The position numbers and the translations under genes are program-made. A DNA stretch of 64,000 bases, taken from NCBI GenBank assembly GCA_023333565.1, contig JAJKFH010003493.1:682001-746000 (forward strand), in the 5' to 3' direction. Source of the DNA: Puffinus mauretanicus (lineage: Eukaryota > Chordata > Aves > Procellariiformes > Procellariidae). This document shows positions 24,670 through 37,514 of the stretch, in pieces. Each line of letters begins with the position of its first letter. Position 1 is the stretch's first letter. The notes below the pieces were generated by a model. It had not been told where the DNA came from, ran no database searches, and saw only the letters and a program-made list of their open reading frames with translations.

Positions 24670-27480
24670 GTAAACAAATGGATCAGTGAGTTAAGAAAAA
24701 TTGTTTCTTTGCTCTGTCATTTCAGGAGGGTAAAACCTACAACAGCCTGGATTTTAAGTAAACCAGACTCTTTCTACTTGCAACAGTGGAGCTGTTGATT
24801 TACACAGCTTCACGCCTAAGCATTTGCTTAGAAAAAGAGAGCACAGCTCTAGTCCCCAAACCAGCTTTTTCCTATTAATTTCACTTTGCTTGCTCTATGC
24901 GTAATGCAGCCATTTGAAATCCTTCCATCTTGTTTGCAACTTGAATCATGTCTCTATTTTTAGAGGACTTGAAGCTATGCTATGACTTTACCAAATGGAA
25001 AATGTAATCATGTCTGTGTTATGTATAACAGAGTGTGTATTTGCCCTGAGCCAGATGAACTGCATCATCAGGATTTTGGACAGAGTCAGATTTTGGGAAT
25101 AGTAACAATCCTAGGAAGTAGCCCTGCCAGCAACTTTGCTTTCCTAACTTGCATTAGCTGGAGGTTTGTGACAGTTCCCCAGAGAACAGCACTGAGGCAG
25201 CACAGCAAGAAGACAGCGTCTCAGGAATGCATGAAACCAAATTACTCAATTTGTCCATATAGCGGATAAGGATCTGGTCTATTCAGTGGGAAGGGACACA
25301 GTCAACTTGGAAAAAAACCCCACATTTCTTTAGGAAGAACGTGTATATGACATGGTTGTAACTGACTCTCAGCTTAACTAGCACTGGCAGAGATTCGGGA
25401 GGGTGAAACACTCCTCCCAGACTCCACGGGGGCTGATTTATGCCACTGGGCAACATTTGCACATAATGAATTTCCCTCCCAGAGGGTCACATTTACTACT
25501 TCTGCCCTGCTCCGGAGGCAATTCACATCTACCTTCCAGGCTCTGCATTTAACAGGAACGAGAACAGTGAGGCTGACAGAGAAACTGGAGAAACATACGG
25601 CAGTTTTGTGCATACGGAAAGGAGAGGTGTGACTGGGAGCACGCTGCCTGTTGTTGCTATTGGAGCCCCTCAAAAGACCTATATACACGCCGCAGGTAAC
25701 AGGAAACCTAAGCTGTTTGTTTGTATGCTGGTTTTCAAAGATTCTTAAACTAATAATTATTAGATGTATTATTCAAAGCATTCTAGATCAAAAAAACCTG
25801 CCATTCTTTTAAAAAACTTAAAACATATAACTATATAGCATGCCTTTAATGATAATAGAGAGGCATAAGGTAAAAATACCTGCATGAATCTAATCTGGTT
25901 TTCCTCTCACAGCAGTTTTATACCAGTGTAATTTCATTGATCCCTAAGAAATTGCTACAGATTCAATGGCAGAGAATCCTGAGAGAGAAGAACCAGCCAG
26001 CAAACGTCACTGCCTTAAGACTGGTACATGATATTTTAAAATGCCCACAGAAGCCACAAAATCCCCTGCAAAAGGAATTCTGAATCATCCACATGTGGGA
26101 CAATTGTTCCTCAGTAGAGTGGTCTTCCCTCAGTGGAGGAACTGTCAGCATATAATTATAGATCTCTGAAAAACATTAAATCTCCATGTTTACTGGAAAT
26201 GCATTAGTGAGAAAACACCATTCTATTTCTCCAAATGTCTTTTGAACATAATAGCTATTTTTTTCTGAAAATGAAATTCCCAAATCTGCTAAGAAATTAC
26301 CACAAACTGTCACATTTCTGTAATTAATAATTCAAGTCTTTTCCCTACCCAAACCCATAAAGAAATAAAAAATACAATTGAAATGTTGTTTGCCTGGCAA
26401 TATGTATTCTACTTCACAGCAGCAGTTGTCACAAAAATACTTTTGGTGTTAAGAAAGACACTCCGGGCTTGGTTTATAAACAAATTTTTGCTGGCACAAT
26501 TGACATAAATCAGGCTAACTACATGATTTACATCAATTGCATTAGATCAAATTAACTGCTATGATCGAGCAAAACCATTCAGTTCTCCTAAATACTGCTA
26601 AATGAAGAAAAGCAATTCACATCAGGCATTTTGTAAGCACTTCCTAGTTGTTTGAAAAGTTATGATGTTCCCACTTTTAGAAATGCTGCAAAAATATTTA
26701 GCATAACATCACTCCACCATACGGTAACTTTGCTCTGTATCAATTATAATCTTTCCTTAGCACTTTGCTCTTCAGCAATTCTGATGCTCTGCAATTTAAC
26801 TTTGCCTCTGCTCCCACGTGCGGGAATAAAGGAACAGGAGGAGCGGCTTGAGCCACGGACCCAGCCATTTTCCCACTTTCTAAACAAGAACCTGTGCCAA
26901 CCAGCACAGCTGTGGCAGTGAAAAGACAGAAATAATTTGCACAGGTAAAGGACTATAACAAACGCTAGGGACCAGGGATCCATCAAAAACATGAGTGTCA
27001 AAACAACTTTCTACAGAAAGGTAGACCCTTTTAGAAACAAAGTTATGCACATCTTCCGGTGCTGTGTGCATTTGGATGAGTATCTGATGGTGTGAAGTTG
27101 GCCCTCCATCTCCAAACGTTAGTCCACTCACAGACAGACACATTGTAAAAGGCTGCCTGCAACTGAAAACCTCCTCTCGTTGGAGACCGCATCGATCCAC
27201 CTCTGAAGTTCCTGGCATAATTTTGTTCAATCTCACAAAGCGCCATCACCAGGCAACCACTTTTTGGTGGGCTCCAACTCATTGCTTAAGACAATTTTTT
27301 CTGTGCTATATCCATCTCTACCACTCCTTCCCTTGGGGTGCTGAAATCTGTCAACACTCCTTAAGACAGAGGCAAAGAGTTTTATTGCTACTTGACCCCG
27401 TGGCAAAATTGTATTGCTTTCCTTCACTGCTTTTAAATTCCTTCTCAGCATCCATTTGCTTCGTATCGAAACCAAATCGG
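24670..27480. other. Unannotated DNA with one worn repeat fragment
   Basis: No gene recognised. A palindromic-repeat fragment lies at 25905-25952, and the words at 24781-24810 weakly resemble the same class. The rest is AT-rich unique-looking sequence, enhancer-like in places (26280-26600). Confidence 0.5.
25905..25952. repeat. Worn fragment of a palindromic amniote repeat
   Basis: The word 'ttttataccagtgtaatttc' followed by 'attgat' matches the remembered motif 'ttacaccagtgtaactccactgat' of a sauropsid palindromic repeat. No complete copy remains. Confidence 0.4.
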
Positions 27481-27620
27481 TAGCTGCCGGGAGTCTTGCC
27501 CATTGAAACGGATTTCAATTCTAGTCCACAATTGTACCAGACTTTCTTTCAAAGATTATTTAAACTGCATTTTAAAGCCTTTGATACCTGTGCTGTGTAC
27601 AACAGCAGCAGCAACAAAAA

Positions 27621-27785
27621 ATGGTGCGGCAAGAGAGCGAGTCCTGCAGAGAGGCGCGGAGCCCCGCGGAGGCGGGGACCCGGCCTCCCCCCGGCGCCCT
27701 CCGGCTCCCCGTCAGAGCGAGACCTGCGCCTGGAGCACCCGCCAAGAACCCGGGGGAAGGCAAGCGGCCAGGGGAGCGCAGAGGT
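27621..27785 (+). promoter_or_regulatory. Small CpG island with candidate first exon and splice donor
   Basis: About 18 CpG dinucleotides are visible in roughly 163 bases, against very sparse CpG in the flanks, and GC content is very high. This is the densest CpG block in the window. On the plus strand it ends with the splice-donor-like sequence CAGAG|GTAATT, GT at 27784-27785. An ATG at 27621 opens a frame that is clear up to that donor and would encode a Pro, Arg and Gly-rich peptide of about 54 residues. The frame may be an accident of GC richness, so a non-coding RNA first exon is equally likely. No TATA box is obvious at the usual distance, as expected for a CpG promoter. No downstream exon was identified. 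Confidence 0.5.
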
Positions 27786-28590
27786 AATTCAGCCCCTTGG
27801 TTCCCTCAAGCTGCAGCCAGTGTGTAAGGGTGCAGCCATGTGCCTCCTCTGCTTCAGAGCCCAGACATAGCAAAGGGGATCAGGAAAAGGGACGTGTGTG
27901 TTACTATTCAAAGTGAAATGCGGGACGTTTCGAAGAGGATCCCTCTTCAGTCTCCTTCTTTCCTCCTCTCTTTAATATTTCTTTTCACCATTTTACTCTG
28001 ACCCACCTCTCCCTGCTTTCTTACACTCTCTCACCAGCAGAAAAATATGTTTTAGAAACATATTTCATCTCTCCAGTCCTGTTGTCAGATTTGCTGGAAC
28101 TGTTTTGACTTCTAAAGAGCACCATGTGCTGCTGATTCTTGTTAAGGCTGTGCTTACATTTTATAGACAGAACAAGACAATAGGAAACATTTTTATATCG
28201 TATATAATTAGCCTGTGGCAACTCAGCTCCTTGGATTAGGAAGTTTCCTGAAAGAACTATGCACCTATTTCACCCATTGCATAAAAAAAACGATACTTTG
28301 CAGAAAAGATTCTTATGAGGTGAAATTTTCGTGTATGGAGGAATTTTTCTCCATGTAGGGAAATTACACCAGGTAGGAATCCTGCTGAACCTACAGTTTA
28401 TAATTTTTTTTTAGTGTAATTAATATATCTGCTTCAGGGCATATGTTGACTTCATGTTTGGAAGAGAAGAGGTTTCCATCTTTCAAAAAAGAGGATTATT
28501 TTGGTAAAGTCTTCCATTCCTGTTTGAATGATCCAGTATTACCCGCTGTCAGTGAAGGCAGATAGAAAATGCTGTTTAAGGATAAACACG

Positions 28591-28625
28591 TCTCTCTCTC
28601 TCTCTCTGTATGCATGTATGTATGC
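28591..28625. repeat. (CT)n and (TATG)n microsatellites
   Basis: A CT dinucleotide run at 28591-28607 is followed by TATG-type tetranucleotides (tatgcatgtatgtatg) to 28625. Confidence 0.9.
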
Positions 28626-31479
28626 AATCAAATTAATCCTTGAATGACTCCTTTGACGTCAATTTTGCATGATTCATGGCAAGACAACAAAGGAAAAAGT
28701 AACTCTTTATTTGTAATTCAGAAACATGAGAAACCTGATTGTAATAAATGTATTGCCTTATGCTGAACATGCCTGTATTCCCATTTTGAAAAGCATATGC
28801 TTTTGGAGCCTCAGCATTTACCACAAGGAGGATATAGACCTCGCAGAGGAAATCACTAAGACTGGAACACACCCAGCAAAACCAGAAATCCCGTATCAGT
28901 TGAGTGGAAATCCCTTGCCAGTTGAGAAGTTAAAGCCCTGATTCGTCAATGCTGCGGTATTAATCTTGCAGATTTTTGAGTTGCCTATTAAAATTATTTA
29001 AAACAGCTACCAGGAGGTTTCTTTGTGAAAAAAGGATGTACAATATTGCATCAATGCCAGCAAAGAGGTACTGCTGCCAGTTTTACACTATTCCCAATGC
29101 ATCTTGTCCACGGCCTGTGCAAGGCATTTGCGTAGCGATACCACACAGAAGCTTTAATCAATGATCTGGACTCCACTGTACCAGCCATTAAATGGATACA
29201 GGAGAAAGATTATTTCTTTCCTACAGAATTTGATGAAGGGATCCAAAGCAGAAGATTGACCTAAGGGAGGAAGAAGTGTTTTAGAAATCTATCTAAACCC
29301 AAACATACGTTCTTCAAAATGTAAGTTGTATTCTTCCATTCACTTTACGCTGTTCTGAATGCTTAAGTTTCTACAGTCCAAGAATCATCTGATACATCTT
29401 TCTGTTTTGCATAACTCATAAGGAGTTTGCTAGATCTAATTATGCTCTCCTCCCTTCATAAATTTAGGGTATAACTAGTTAAACTCTTGGTTTAGGCAAG
29501 TCTGAAAGTTATTCAGACTTCTATCACTTCTATCAAGAGATACTCAGTTTGAAATAGAGGTCATGTGGATGGCAATAATTCTAAAGAAGAACATTTTGCA
29601 ACTCTATCAAAACATTAGGAAGCCAGAAACCATATCAAATGAAGCAGGACAGATTGTTTTACAATGCAAACTCATTGGTAGAAGGAATGAATAGAAAAAA
29701 TTAGTTGTGGTTGTAAAGCAATCATGGTATTATGTTATTAGCATACGGGGTTAACAGTTATGGTTAACCATTACACCAGAGGAAATAGTTCCAGTGCCAG
29801 AATCAGCATTCAAATGTGCTCTGGTCAAGATACAACTTATCAGTAAGTCTCAATCGAACAATCTCATTTGAATTAGCTAACACTGAGCTGCTGATACCTA
29901 ATGTTTACAAAAGATTGATAAATATTAAACTAGCAAAATAGAGGTCAGTTTTAGGGAAGTGTTCAAACTAGTGACAGAGTGATCTTCCCTTTCTTTTTGC
30001 CTTCTTCGAACAGTAGCTCAATGAAAGCTCCATTTGTTTACGAAAACAGTGTTAGTAAACATAGACCAGAATCAGGTCATAAGTGGATAAAAACATAGCA
30101 GAAACTAGAGCAGTTAGGAGGCAGGGCTGACTAAAGCAATTAAGAAATACATCCCTATCACTCCTTGGAGCTCTAGGTCAGTATGGAAGGCTGTCTACCT
30201 AGCCCACCCGATCTGCAAGTTTGTGTTTGTTAGAGAAGTGAGAAACCTCTTGTGCACAGTGATAACAACTCTGAATGTCCGTTCTCGCTTAAGGAGAGAG
30301 ATGGCCTCAGGCAAGGCAAGAATCTTGCAGTAAAAAATCCCAGCGTCCATCAGACTTTGTGGGTGGGACCTGAAGGTGCTACGCAGTGTATGAGTACACA
30401 CAGGGTGGATCACTTCTGCCCCAGGAGGCTTAATGTGAAATGTATCACCAGCTATTGATGAGCAGCAATCGGAGCTGGTTTATTATTTTAGTCAGAAAAA
30501 GCATGAAAAATCCTATCTTGCTGTGTGTTTTATCTTCCATTGCAGAAAACTAAAACAGCAGCAGCAAATAAACCTTGTACCAATTCAATTTGGAAATCAC
30601 AAGTTCAGCAAAAATGAAGAGACACAACAAATTATTGAAGTTACCAGGTTTGAAAAGACCTTTATAGGGAGACAAGGTGAACTGGAGGTGTAAATAAGTT
30701 TTTAAAATTGAATGAGTTTTCTAAGAAAGCTTTAAAACAGACAATGTACAAGGTGAGGATAAAACAAAGATTTAGAATGTCATTTAACCATGGGAATTCA
30801 AACAGGGGAACGAGGCTATTCACCTCTGGGACAAATCCTCCAGCTCCCCAGGGAAAATGCTAGTGAGCACGAAACTGAGAACTCTTCTAGCAGCAGGTGG
30901 ACCACGGCCACACAAAAACCCCTCCCACAGCTGTGCCTATGAAGATGCCAGAAGGCACTGAAAGCCTGCTCCTGTAAATCAACAGGGATGCAAAAACACA
31001 TGAGGACCAGGACACACACACAAGCTTCCTAAAATGTGTCAAGTGCCCTTAGTGGGAAGGAGAAACGTGTAAGAAAGGTTGCGCATTATCTCCACAGCAA
31101 GAACGCTGGTGTGACGAGGACGACAACAAAGGCCGTGTCTATGTTCTCTCGATCCACAAACAGACCCATGTAAAACAGGCCAACACCACAGAGCCATCAC
31201 TTCTTCCTTTTCCTCTCATCTAGAAATTGTCCCAAAACACATGATATTTTGGTGATATCAGTGAAGGTGGTAGAGCTTACGAGCTTTTGGCTTGAGACCA
31301 AGCTATTGAAAAACTTCTCAGACCTTCAGAGCTCCTTCCAAGACTGCCCTAATCACCTCTACTGCAAACAGTGAGTCACCAAAGAACCACCTAAAGAACT
31401 CAGTTTTTGCAGTTTGTGAGCCTTCCTTTTCTCCCCACTCATCTGTGCTGGCAGGTTGATTTTCTCCTCAATCTGGACC

Positions 31480-31496
31480 AAAAAAAAAAAAAAAAA
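31480..31496. repeat. Poly-A tract, 17 bases
   Basis: Longest pure A run in the window. No retrotransposon body is recognisable on its upstream side. Confidence 0.9.
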
Positions 31497-32559
31497 GATA
31501 TCAATTTATTTTTTCAAATACTAACAAAACCCAATGGGAGAATCAGGCAAGAAGAAAATTGCAGGCTTTTCAATCTCCTATTGTAGGGAAGTATGCTGGA
31601 AAGACATTCATAGAACGAAATGAATGTAAAGAGTACATCCAAGAGTGCAGATTAGTGAGGAACGCATGTGCTAGGATTTGCATAATTCCAGCTGGTTGGT
31701 GGAACATTTCATATTAACAATAATGCTAAAAATAACGTATTTTGAACATAGTTGAATAGACTATGCTTAAGCACTGCTGTTTTCTTCACAGTCGATGGGT
31801 GCTCTACGAGAATCAAAGGCAAATGCAGGGCAGGAAAATTCATCCTCAAGTGAGGCGGTTGCAGATAGCATTGCAAACAGCTACAGCTATTGCAGTGAAA
31901 AATGCCATCATATATAAACAAACAAGACAAAATTCCTCCACCTACTCATCAATAATCCTTTAGTGCCTGCAAGAATCCAGATATTAAGTTCTTGTCCAAG
32001 TGAAGTTCAGACCTGTTTGATAGTGGGTCTAAATTAAGCATTGCAAGGCTAAGAGACTCCTGAAACTACATTGTCTTAAAAACTCACATGGTTTCAAGGG
32101 TCTTTACTTCAGTGCCTCTAAGCTTTGAACTGGTAAAAAGATATTCTATCTTTTATGCTTTTAGTTTGCTCTCCGTCTAAGGCTCCTCTACCTGTAGCCC
32201 ATAATTTTATTTTGTGTCTTTTGATTTGGTGTTTTTCTTAAAGCCCAGCTCCTTCAATGATATGTTTATGTAAGGATTTCATTTTTTGCTTTAAAATAAA
32301 AACCCAGATGCTCTTAGCCTTAGTTATTGAAAAGAGGAGTTTTGAAAACATCACTAAGCTGAAGATAAAAGATCAAAAACCAGAAGGCAAATAAAAAGAA
32401 TGCACATTTTGTTTTAAAGCCCCATTTTTTTTTTTCAGCCAACATCATGACGTTTTTGAAGTATAACATGATTTATAAAGGTTGGAACTAGAGAAAAAAA
32501 CACAAAGAAAGTGCCCTTTCCTGCAAGCATGAGAATACCTGTTTAAGTGTACATACCAG

Positions 32560-32629
32560 TATTCCCAATAAGTTAATGGAACTGTTCACATGTGTAAGTG
32601 TGAACACATATGAATATTCACAATATGTG
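32560..32629. repeat. Palindromic repeat fragment with two tandem hairpins
   Basis: The start ('cccaataagttaatggaact' then 'gttcacatg') resembles the remembered sauropsid repeat motif 'aagtcaatgggactattcac'. Two inverted repeats follow. TGTTCACA at 32583-32590 pairs with TGTGAACA at 32599-32606. CACATAT at 32605-32611 pairs with ATATGTG at 32623-32629, and the second loop contains the self-complementary GAATATTC. Confidence 0.5.
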
Positions 32630-32639
32630 ACAAAAATTA

Positions 32640-34235
32640 GTGGAAAATGCACTTTTTGCTGACTCAGGCTGGATAGAAAGTTTTACTCATTTTTGTTTCT
32701 ATGTATTAAAAGTGAATATTAGCCCTGAAGATGTAACCACCGCTCAGCCTACAGACCATCCAAAACCTATATCGGAAGTGTTGCATGCATACATGCAGTA
32801 TGAAGAAAAAAAAATAGTACATCCACCGAGCTCTGGAGTTACCAGATGCCTAAACTAATAAATAACGTGGGGGCAGTGTCCTGTGAATAGAAAATACCAG
32901 TTACGTAAGGCTAAAGTTTGGGTGATAAGGTGACAAAAAGAGGAAATTCTCAAACTGAAAATCTCCTGAAAGACTATGTCAGCAGTCTCCATTAAACTCA
33001 GAAAGACCCAGTTCGTAAGTCTGACTTACGAATGAACAGTAGATATGTGATTGACTCACTCATACCTCAGCTTTAATTTTTCACTATGTCAGTAGCTTGA
33101 TTTTCAGTCCCAGAGCACCTACAGCTGCACTGAAGTAGAAGGAGATGTGAGAATTCAGCCTCTTTGAAAATTCAGCTAAAGGCACTTGGAGTTATGAACA
33201 AAACGCAGACTCAGTTGCATGCCTATTACTGTATGATCATTATGACTACTCACAAATTAGGCACACAGTCGCACACATGGTCTTAGTCACATGGGGGAGA
33301 GTTTCAAAGACACATCATGGGATGATAGGAATCCAACTCCCTATAAAAGCACATGCCTTTGAAAAGCTCACCCTGGGCTTTGAACAGCTTTTCACAACGG
33401 ATCTCTTCGAGGATTTGGTGGTAATAGAAATCGTTCCTTATATATCACTGGATAATAACTCAAGATTATTGAAAAAATGCTTAGTTTTTCACAAGAGGAG
33501 GGAAACTTCACACATTGCTCCTGGGAAATGCATGTTGCAACAAGAGGAACAACGTAGGGCAAAGATCATGCCAGAGTGAAAAGGAAATGTAACCACTACA
33601 CTGCTACATGAGGGACACCTCATTTTAGACCCCTAGTAAATCCCTTGTTTGTTTACAGTGAATTCATGCCAGAGGGGGCAAAAAAATAAACTACCTTCCA
33701 GTTAAGCTCATTCACAAAATTAAGACAATTTTGAACCATCCCTTGTATGCTTTTGTTCCATTACAGTTTAAAATTAACACAATATCTAGTTTATTAGTTT
33801 TTCATACTCTTCAACGTTTGCCTTTTTATACTAGACCCAACATTTAACTATAGGGCACATAACTGGGGGGTGAGGGGGGGAAGGTAAGCACCTTGATTAA
33901 TCTCAGACAAGGGTTTCAGTCTCAGTCTCACTTAGGATTCAGAGTATAACCATGCAGTTAGCTTTTAAAATCACCCAAATGTATTTAAAATGTTTGATCA
34001 GTTGAATCTGTTATGCTTTGACGACATCACTCTATACCATAAGCGTATGGCAAGGAAATATATAATACGAATGATAGCATTAATAAATAATCATTATAAA
34101 CTACAACTACATCTTTACATGCACTTTTGATCTTTACTGTGTAAAATGCATTTAGGCAACAGGTAAAACAAAGTTCCCTGGAGTATACCATCTTCTGAAA
34201 TGTTACGAAGGAATGGAAAAATAGTGATCCATAGG
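32640..34235. other. Unannotated DNA
   Basis: No gene recognised. The frame at 33277-33579 (plus) has no recognisable domain. A G-rich tract (6 and 7 G runs separated by TGA) lies at 33865-33880. The words at 33150-33185 weakly resemble another dispersed sauropsid repeat motif. Confidence 0.5.
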
Positions 34236-34239
34236 GTAA

Positions 34240-34313
34240 GGCTGTGATTTCATGTGCCGTCTTAGCTCTGGTGAAGTCAACAGGAATTTTGCTGCTGTTT
34301 GGGGAATTTTACC
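34240..34313. repeat. Worn fragment of a palindromic amniote repeat
   Basis: 'tctggtgaagtcaacaggaa' followed by 'ttttgctgctg' and ending 'ggggaattttaccc' follows the remembered motif 'ctgaagtcaatgggagttttgcc...aggatttcaccc'. Diverged and incomplete. Confidence 0.45.
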
Positions 34314-34381
34314 CTATCCAAATACTGTTATCTACATTTTTTCTGACCTATCCAGATACTGTTATCTACATTTTTTTCTGA
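34314..34381. repeat. 34-bp tandem duplication
   Basis: Copies at 34314-34347 and 34348-34381 begin 'ctatccaaatactgttatct' and 'ctatccagatactgttatct'. They differ by one substitution, a one-base change in T-run length and the last base. Near-identity implies a recent duplication. Confidence 0.95.
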
Positions 34382-34389
34382 AGACAATA

Positions 34390-36770
34390 AATAACATGCA
34401 GCTAAGCAGCTAGTTCTGAAAGAGGAGGATGAGAAGAGGACAAAAAGCCTTACAGCCCACATAGGATGACGAAGTGGTACCACCCAGAGCACGTGCAGTA
34501 TCTTTGCAGGAGTAATATTTATCACCTGTCCCAGAAATCTGCGTATCAGCCCACACTTCCAGCTCCATGAGTCTCTCTCTTCCTCTGTTCCTTGACTAAA
34601 GACAACTTTGGCCTCTTACTAGGGGAATTACTGTTAAGGATAGGTGTATTATTCAAATCAGTTTCAAGATGATTTATGGTAAGCCTAATCTCTAAGAGAT
34701 AATTATGAAACTGGGAGATGGACATCTGAATATTTTGTCTCCAAATTCGTTTCTCCCAGTGGATGAATGCTTAATACCATGGTAGGCTTTGGTAACAAAA
34801 AGAATGATAGATTCTTCACCATAAACCCTATAAAGGGTTGATTCACCACCTAATCCCATATTTAACAGCAACCAAGAAGGTGAGCAGAGCGTAATATTGA
34901 TGGCCAACTTTTACCCAGAGAACTTAAACAGGTGGTTTGACATCCTGGAGACCAGATTTTCAATCTGAAAACAGAATATAACCTGAGCTAAAGATCTGTT
35001 GGAACACTATCAAAATATTACCTGTCCACAGAAGATCTGCAAAGAGGAGGGAGGAAACATTTTGGGACTCATCACTAACCGATTATCCATGATCGAAGGG
35101 CGGGGTGGGGGGGGAGTGAAGACCCCATTTGAAGACTACGTGGTATTTGGAGTAGTTTCATGGGTAACTGATGATGTTATGTATTACCTAGTTTTCAAAA
35201 TGTTAGCTTTTCCTCTCTGTTCCTTTTATTTTGCCAGAGTCTGGTTTAACCTGAAACATTTCAGCGAAATATTTTTTTACAACTTAGTTACAGGAATAGT
35301 CAGGAGTTTTGTATTTTCTGAGTTGGATGCAAATGACAGATGCTTATACATTCTAAGGTGCAGTTAATTTTCTCACAGGGCTCATACCAAGACAAGAGAG
35401 AGGCTAGCATTTTGCAGGCTTTTTTACAAAGAAGAATGCCAGGGGCAGAGTTGCAGTTCTGCATTACAGTTCAGTCACTGAAGCTGGATTGAATCCATAT
35501 CATCTGCTTACATCTTTGCAAGATCTTCAAGGCGTATCAGCTGCTATGCGTTATTCACAATGTCAAATATTCTAGACAGGCCAGAAATAAATCTGTCTAT
35601 GAGCTATGACTAAGAAATCATCCATCAGCAACACAAAAGTAATCTCTGCCGTATTCTAGTCCAAAGTCCAATTGAGAGGGTCTAACATATTGGCCGAGAT
35701 CGGATGCTTCTGAGGTTGGCTTTTTGCCATTTTCTCAGTCATCCCAGAAAGAAACAAGAATTTAGGCAGTGTGTTAGCTTGCCAAACCAATGACATCAAA
35801 AAAACTTTTAGTGCTGATCGGATTATTGTGTTTTCAGGGAAGGTGATAAATAAAAAGAAAAAAAATTATTACCTATGTAATGGAAAGACTTTCTAGACAC
35901 TCTTCATAAACTGAGGCATATCAGCTATTTTTTCCCCAGGTTCTTCCTCTCTCATAAATCCTCTCCAAAGCGCTGATATGCATCAAATTCAGAAGGCCAG
36001 AAAGTCCTTGTGAATTTATCATCTTACCTTCCTCTCAGGTTAAGGGATGAGTTTGGTGGCAGACACAGAAGAAAGCATGGTACATGTAAAAACCTTAAAA
36101 TGGCGTACTATGAGATTCTGTAGATCCATCATGCGTCGTGATCATAGGTAAGCATGCTATGGATACACTGCAGACCTTCATCTTAGTTGCAGAAATTAGG
36201 TGACTTGCATACAGCAACTGTCGACCAGAGGCCATTGGCACCTAACCCACCCCAGCACAGCTCCTTGCCCTGAGCAGTGACACGTTCTGCAGTTTCAGTG
36301 CAGATACCCCAGCATCTGCTAAACTGGAGGGAAGGAAAGCAATGAGCCAAGGTCCTATTTCTTTTCTCATAATATGATGTAGCAGACCTTTAACACAGGT
36401 CTAAAATGACACAAAGGAGGGTATAGAAAAATAATTTCATTTGATACATTGCCTTTGTGCCTGTATGGATGCAGTGCATAGCAACTGTTTTAAACGAGAA
36501 CTTCGTTTTTCTGTAAGCCTACTGATAACAGAGGGTTTTAAAACCCACAAGCATTTATCCCTCTATCTGAAGGACTCCTCCATGTAGGTCACTATTTGAA
36601 ACAGCTAGTTTTGAACAGGGGAAAGGGCAAGGTATGCTAAATATTGCTAATTTCTGTTTGTCCGGCATACTTCAGGTTCCCTCCTCCTCCCCAAATCCTG
36701 TCTTTCTGAACACTCTGGACAAACAGAACATCCATTACTGTCGTCTCAATTTCTGTCAACAGCAAACTTC
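34390..36770. other. Unannotated DNA
   Basis: No gene recognised. A plus-strand frame at 34999-35367 (122 codons) lacks any recognisable domain. A G-rich run lies at 35101-35116. The words at 36188-36232 weakly resemble MIR but are too short and diverged to call. Confidence 0.5.
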
Positions 36771-36774
36771 AATA

Positions 36775-36845
36775 CAGGCCTAAATCTGCTGCCACTGAAG
36801 TCGATGAGAGTACTGCTTTAATAGGACTAGGGCCCGTCACTGCTG
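36775..36845. repeat. Worn fragment of a palindromic amniote repeat
   Basis: 'aaatctgctgccactgaagt' then 'cgatgagagtactgc' and 'ggactagggcc' resemble the remembered 'aatcctgctcccattgaagtcaatggcaaaactccc...caggcccta' repeat. Highly diverged. Confidence 0.4.
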
Positions 36846-36987
36846 CTGACACAGCCTTACAGCAAAGATCAGCTTGCCCTTACACCGCTTTAAGTGAAAT
36901 CCTACTCCCTCCGAACCCTTGCCTTAGTGACAATCACTATGGAGAAAGGAAAGCGTAAACTCTGGGTATTTCCTTCGTCTTGTTTTT

Positions 36988-37000
36988 TTTTTTTTTCAAC
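36988..37000. repeat. Poly-T tract
   Basis: Run of about 13-14 T residues, directly visible; no associated retroelement recognised. Confidence 0.8.
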
Positions 37001-37389
37001 AAAAGCAAAACAGCCAGCCCATGAACTTCCCTCTAGAACAGGGTGTACTCAACTCATATGCTTCAGTCTCAACAGCAAACAGCCCGTGTTGCTAGGCTTA
37101 ATTGCTATCTGGCAGCTCTAACCGCGCAAACTTCTCCAGCAGTTTTCGGATGCTGCAATCCCATGGCTCCCTGAGAAAACATCAGAATCCATTCCCCCTC
37201 CTGTATTTTGGACACCCCTTGTCCTGAACATTTTTCTATGCAGTTTACATTGGGTAACGATTGTCCGTCGACACAAATACCGGTTTGTTTGATTACAACT
37301 CCACCTGGACGACATTGCAGGAAAGTAATATGTTTGGGACAGGATTCATCTCACCTAACTGACTTTATTTCAGAGTTAGGGCACGTATC

Positions 37390-37510
37390 CTAGGCTAGCC
37401 AGCTAATTCCCTTTATAATCAGTGAGGGCACAGGCAGCTGAAGATTCATTTAATTCCAACACAGGCTTCTAAATTAAGTGCAATGAATTTACCTCCTTAA
37501 CTCCTTGACT
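37390..37510. promoter_or_regulatory. Possible conserved non-coding element
   Basis: Contains CAGCTAATTCCC, TTTAATTCC and TAAATTAAGTG words within about 100 bases, giving a homeodomain-core-rich patch in unique sequence. Texture-based call. Confidence 0.25.
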
Positions 37511-37514
37511 GTAG

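Larger units (their letters stand above)
27790..32555. other. Unannotated DNA
   Basis: AT-rich, no gene recognised. Words at 28345-28385 ('gggaaattacaccaggtagg') weakly recall the palindromic amniote repeat class. Simple repeats are listed separately. Confidence 0.55.

Noticed and set aside
31480..31496. Poly-A tract considered as a retrotransposon or retrocopy tail
   Set aside because: No recognisable element or cDNA-like sequence upstream on that strand.
36188..36232. Possible third MIR fragment
   Set aside because: Only one short word ('aggtgacttgcatacagc') resembles MIR and the flanking segments do not follow in order.
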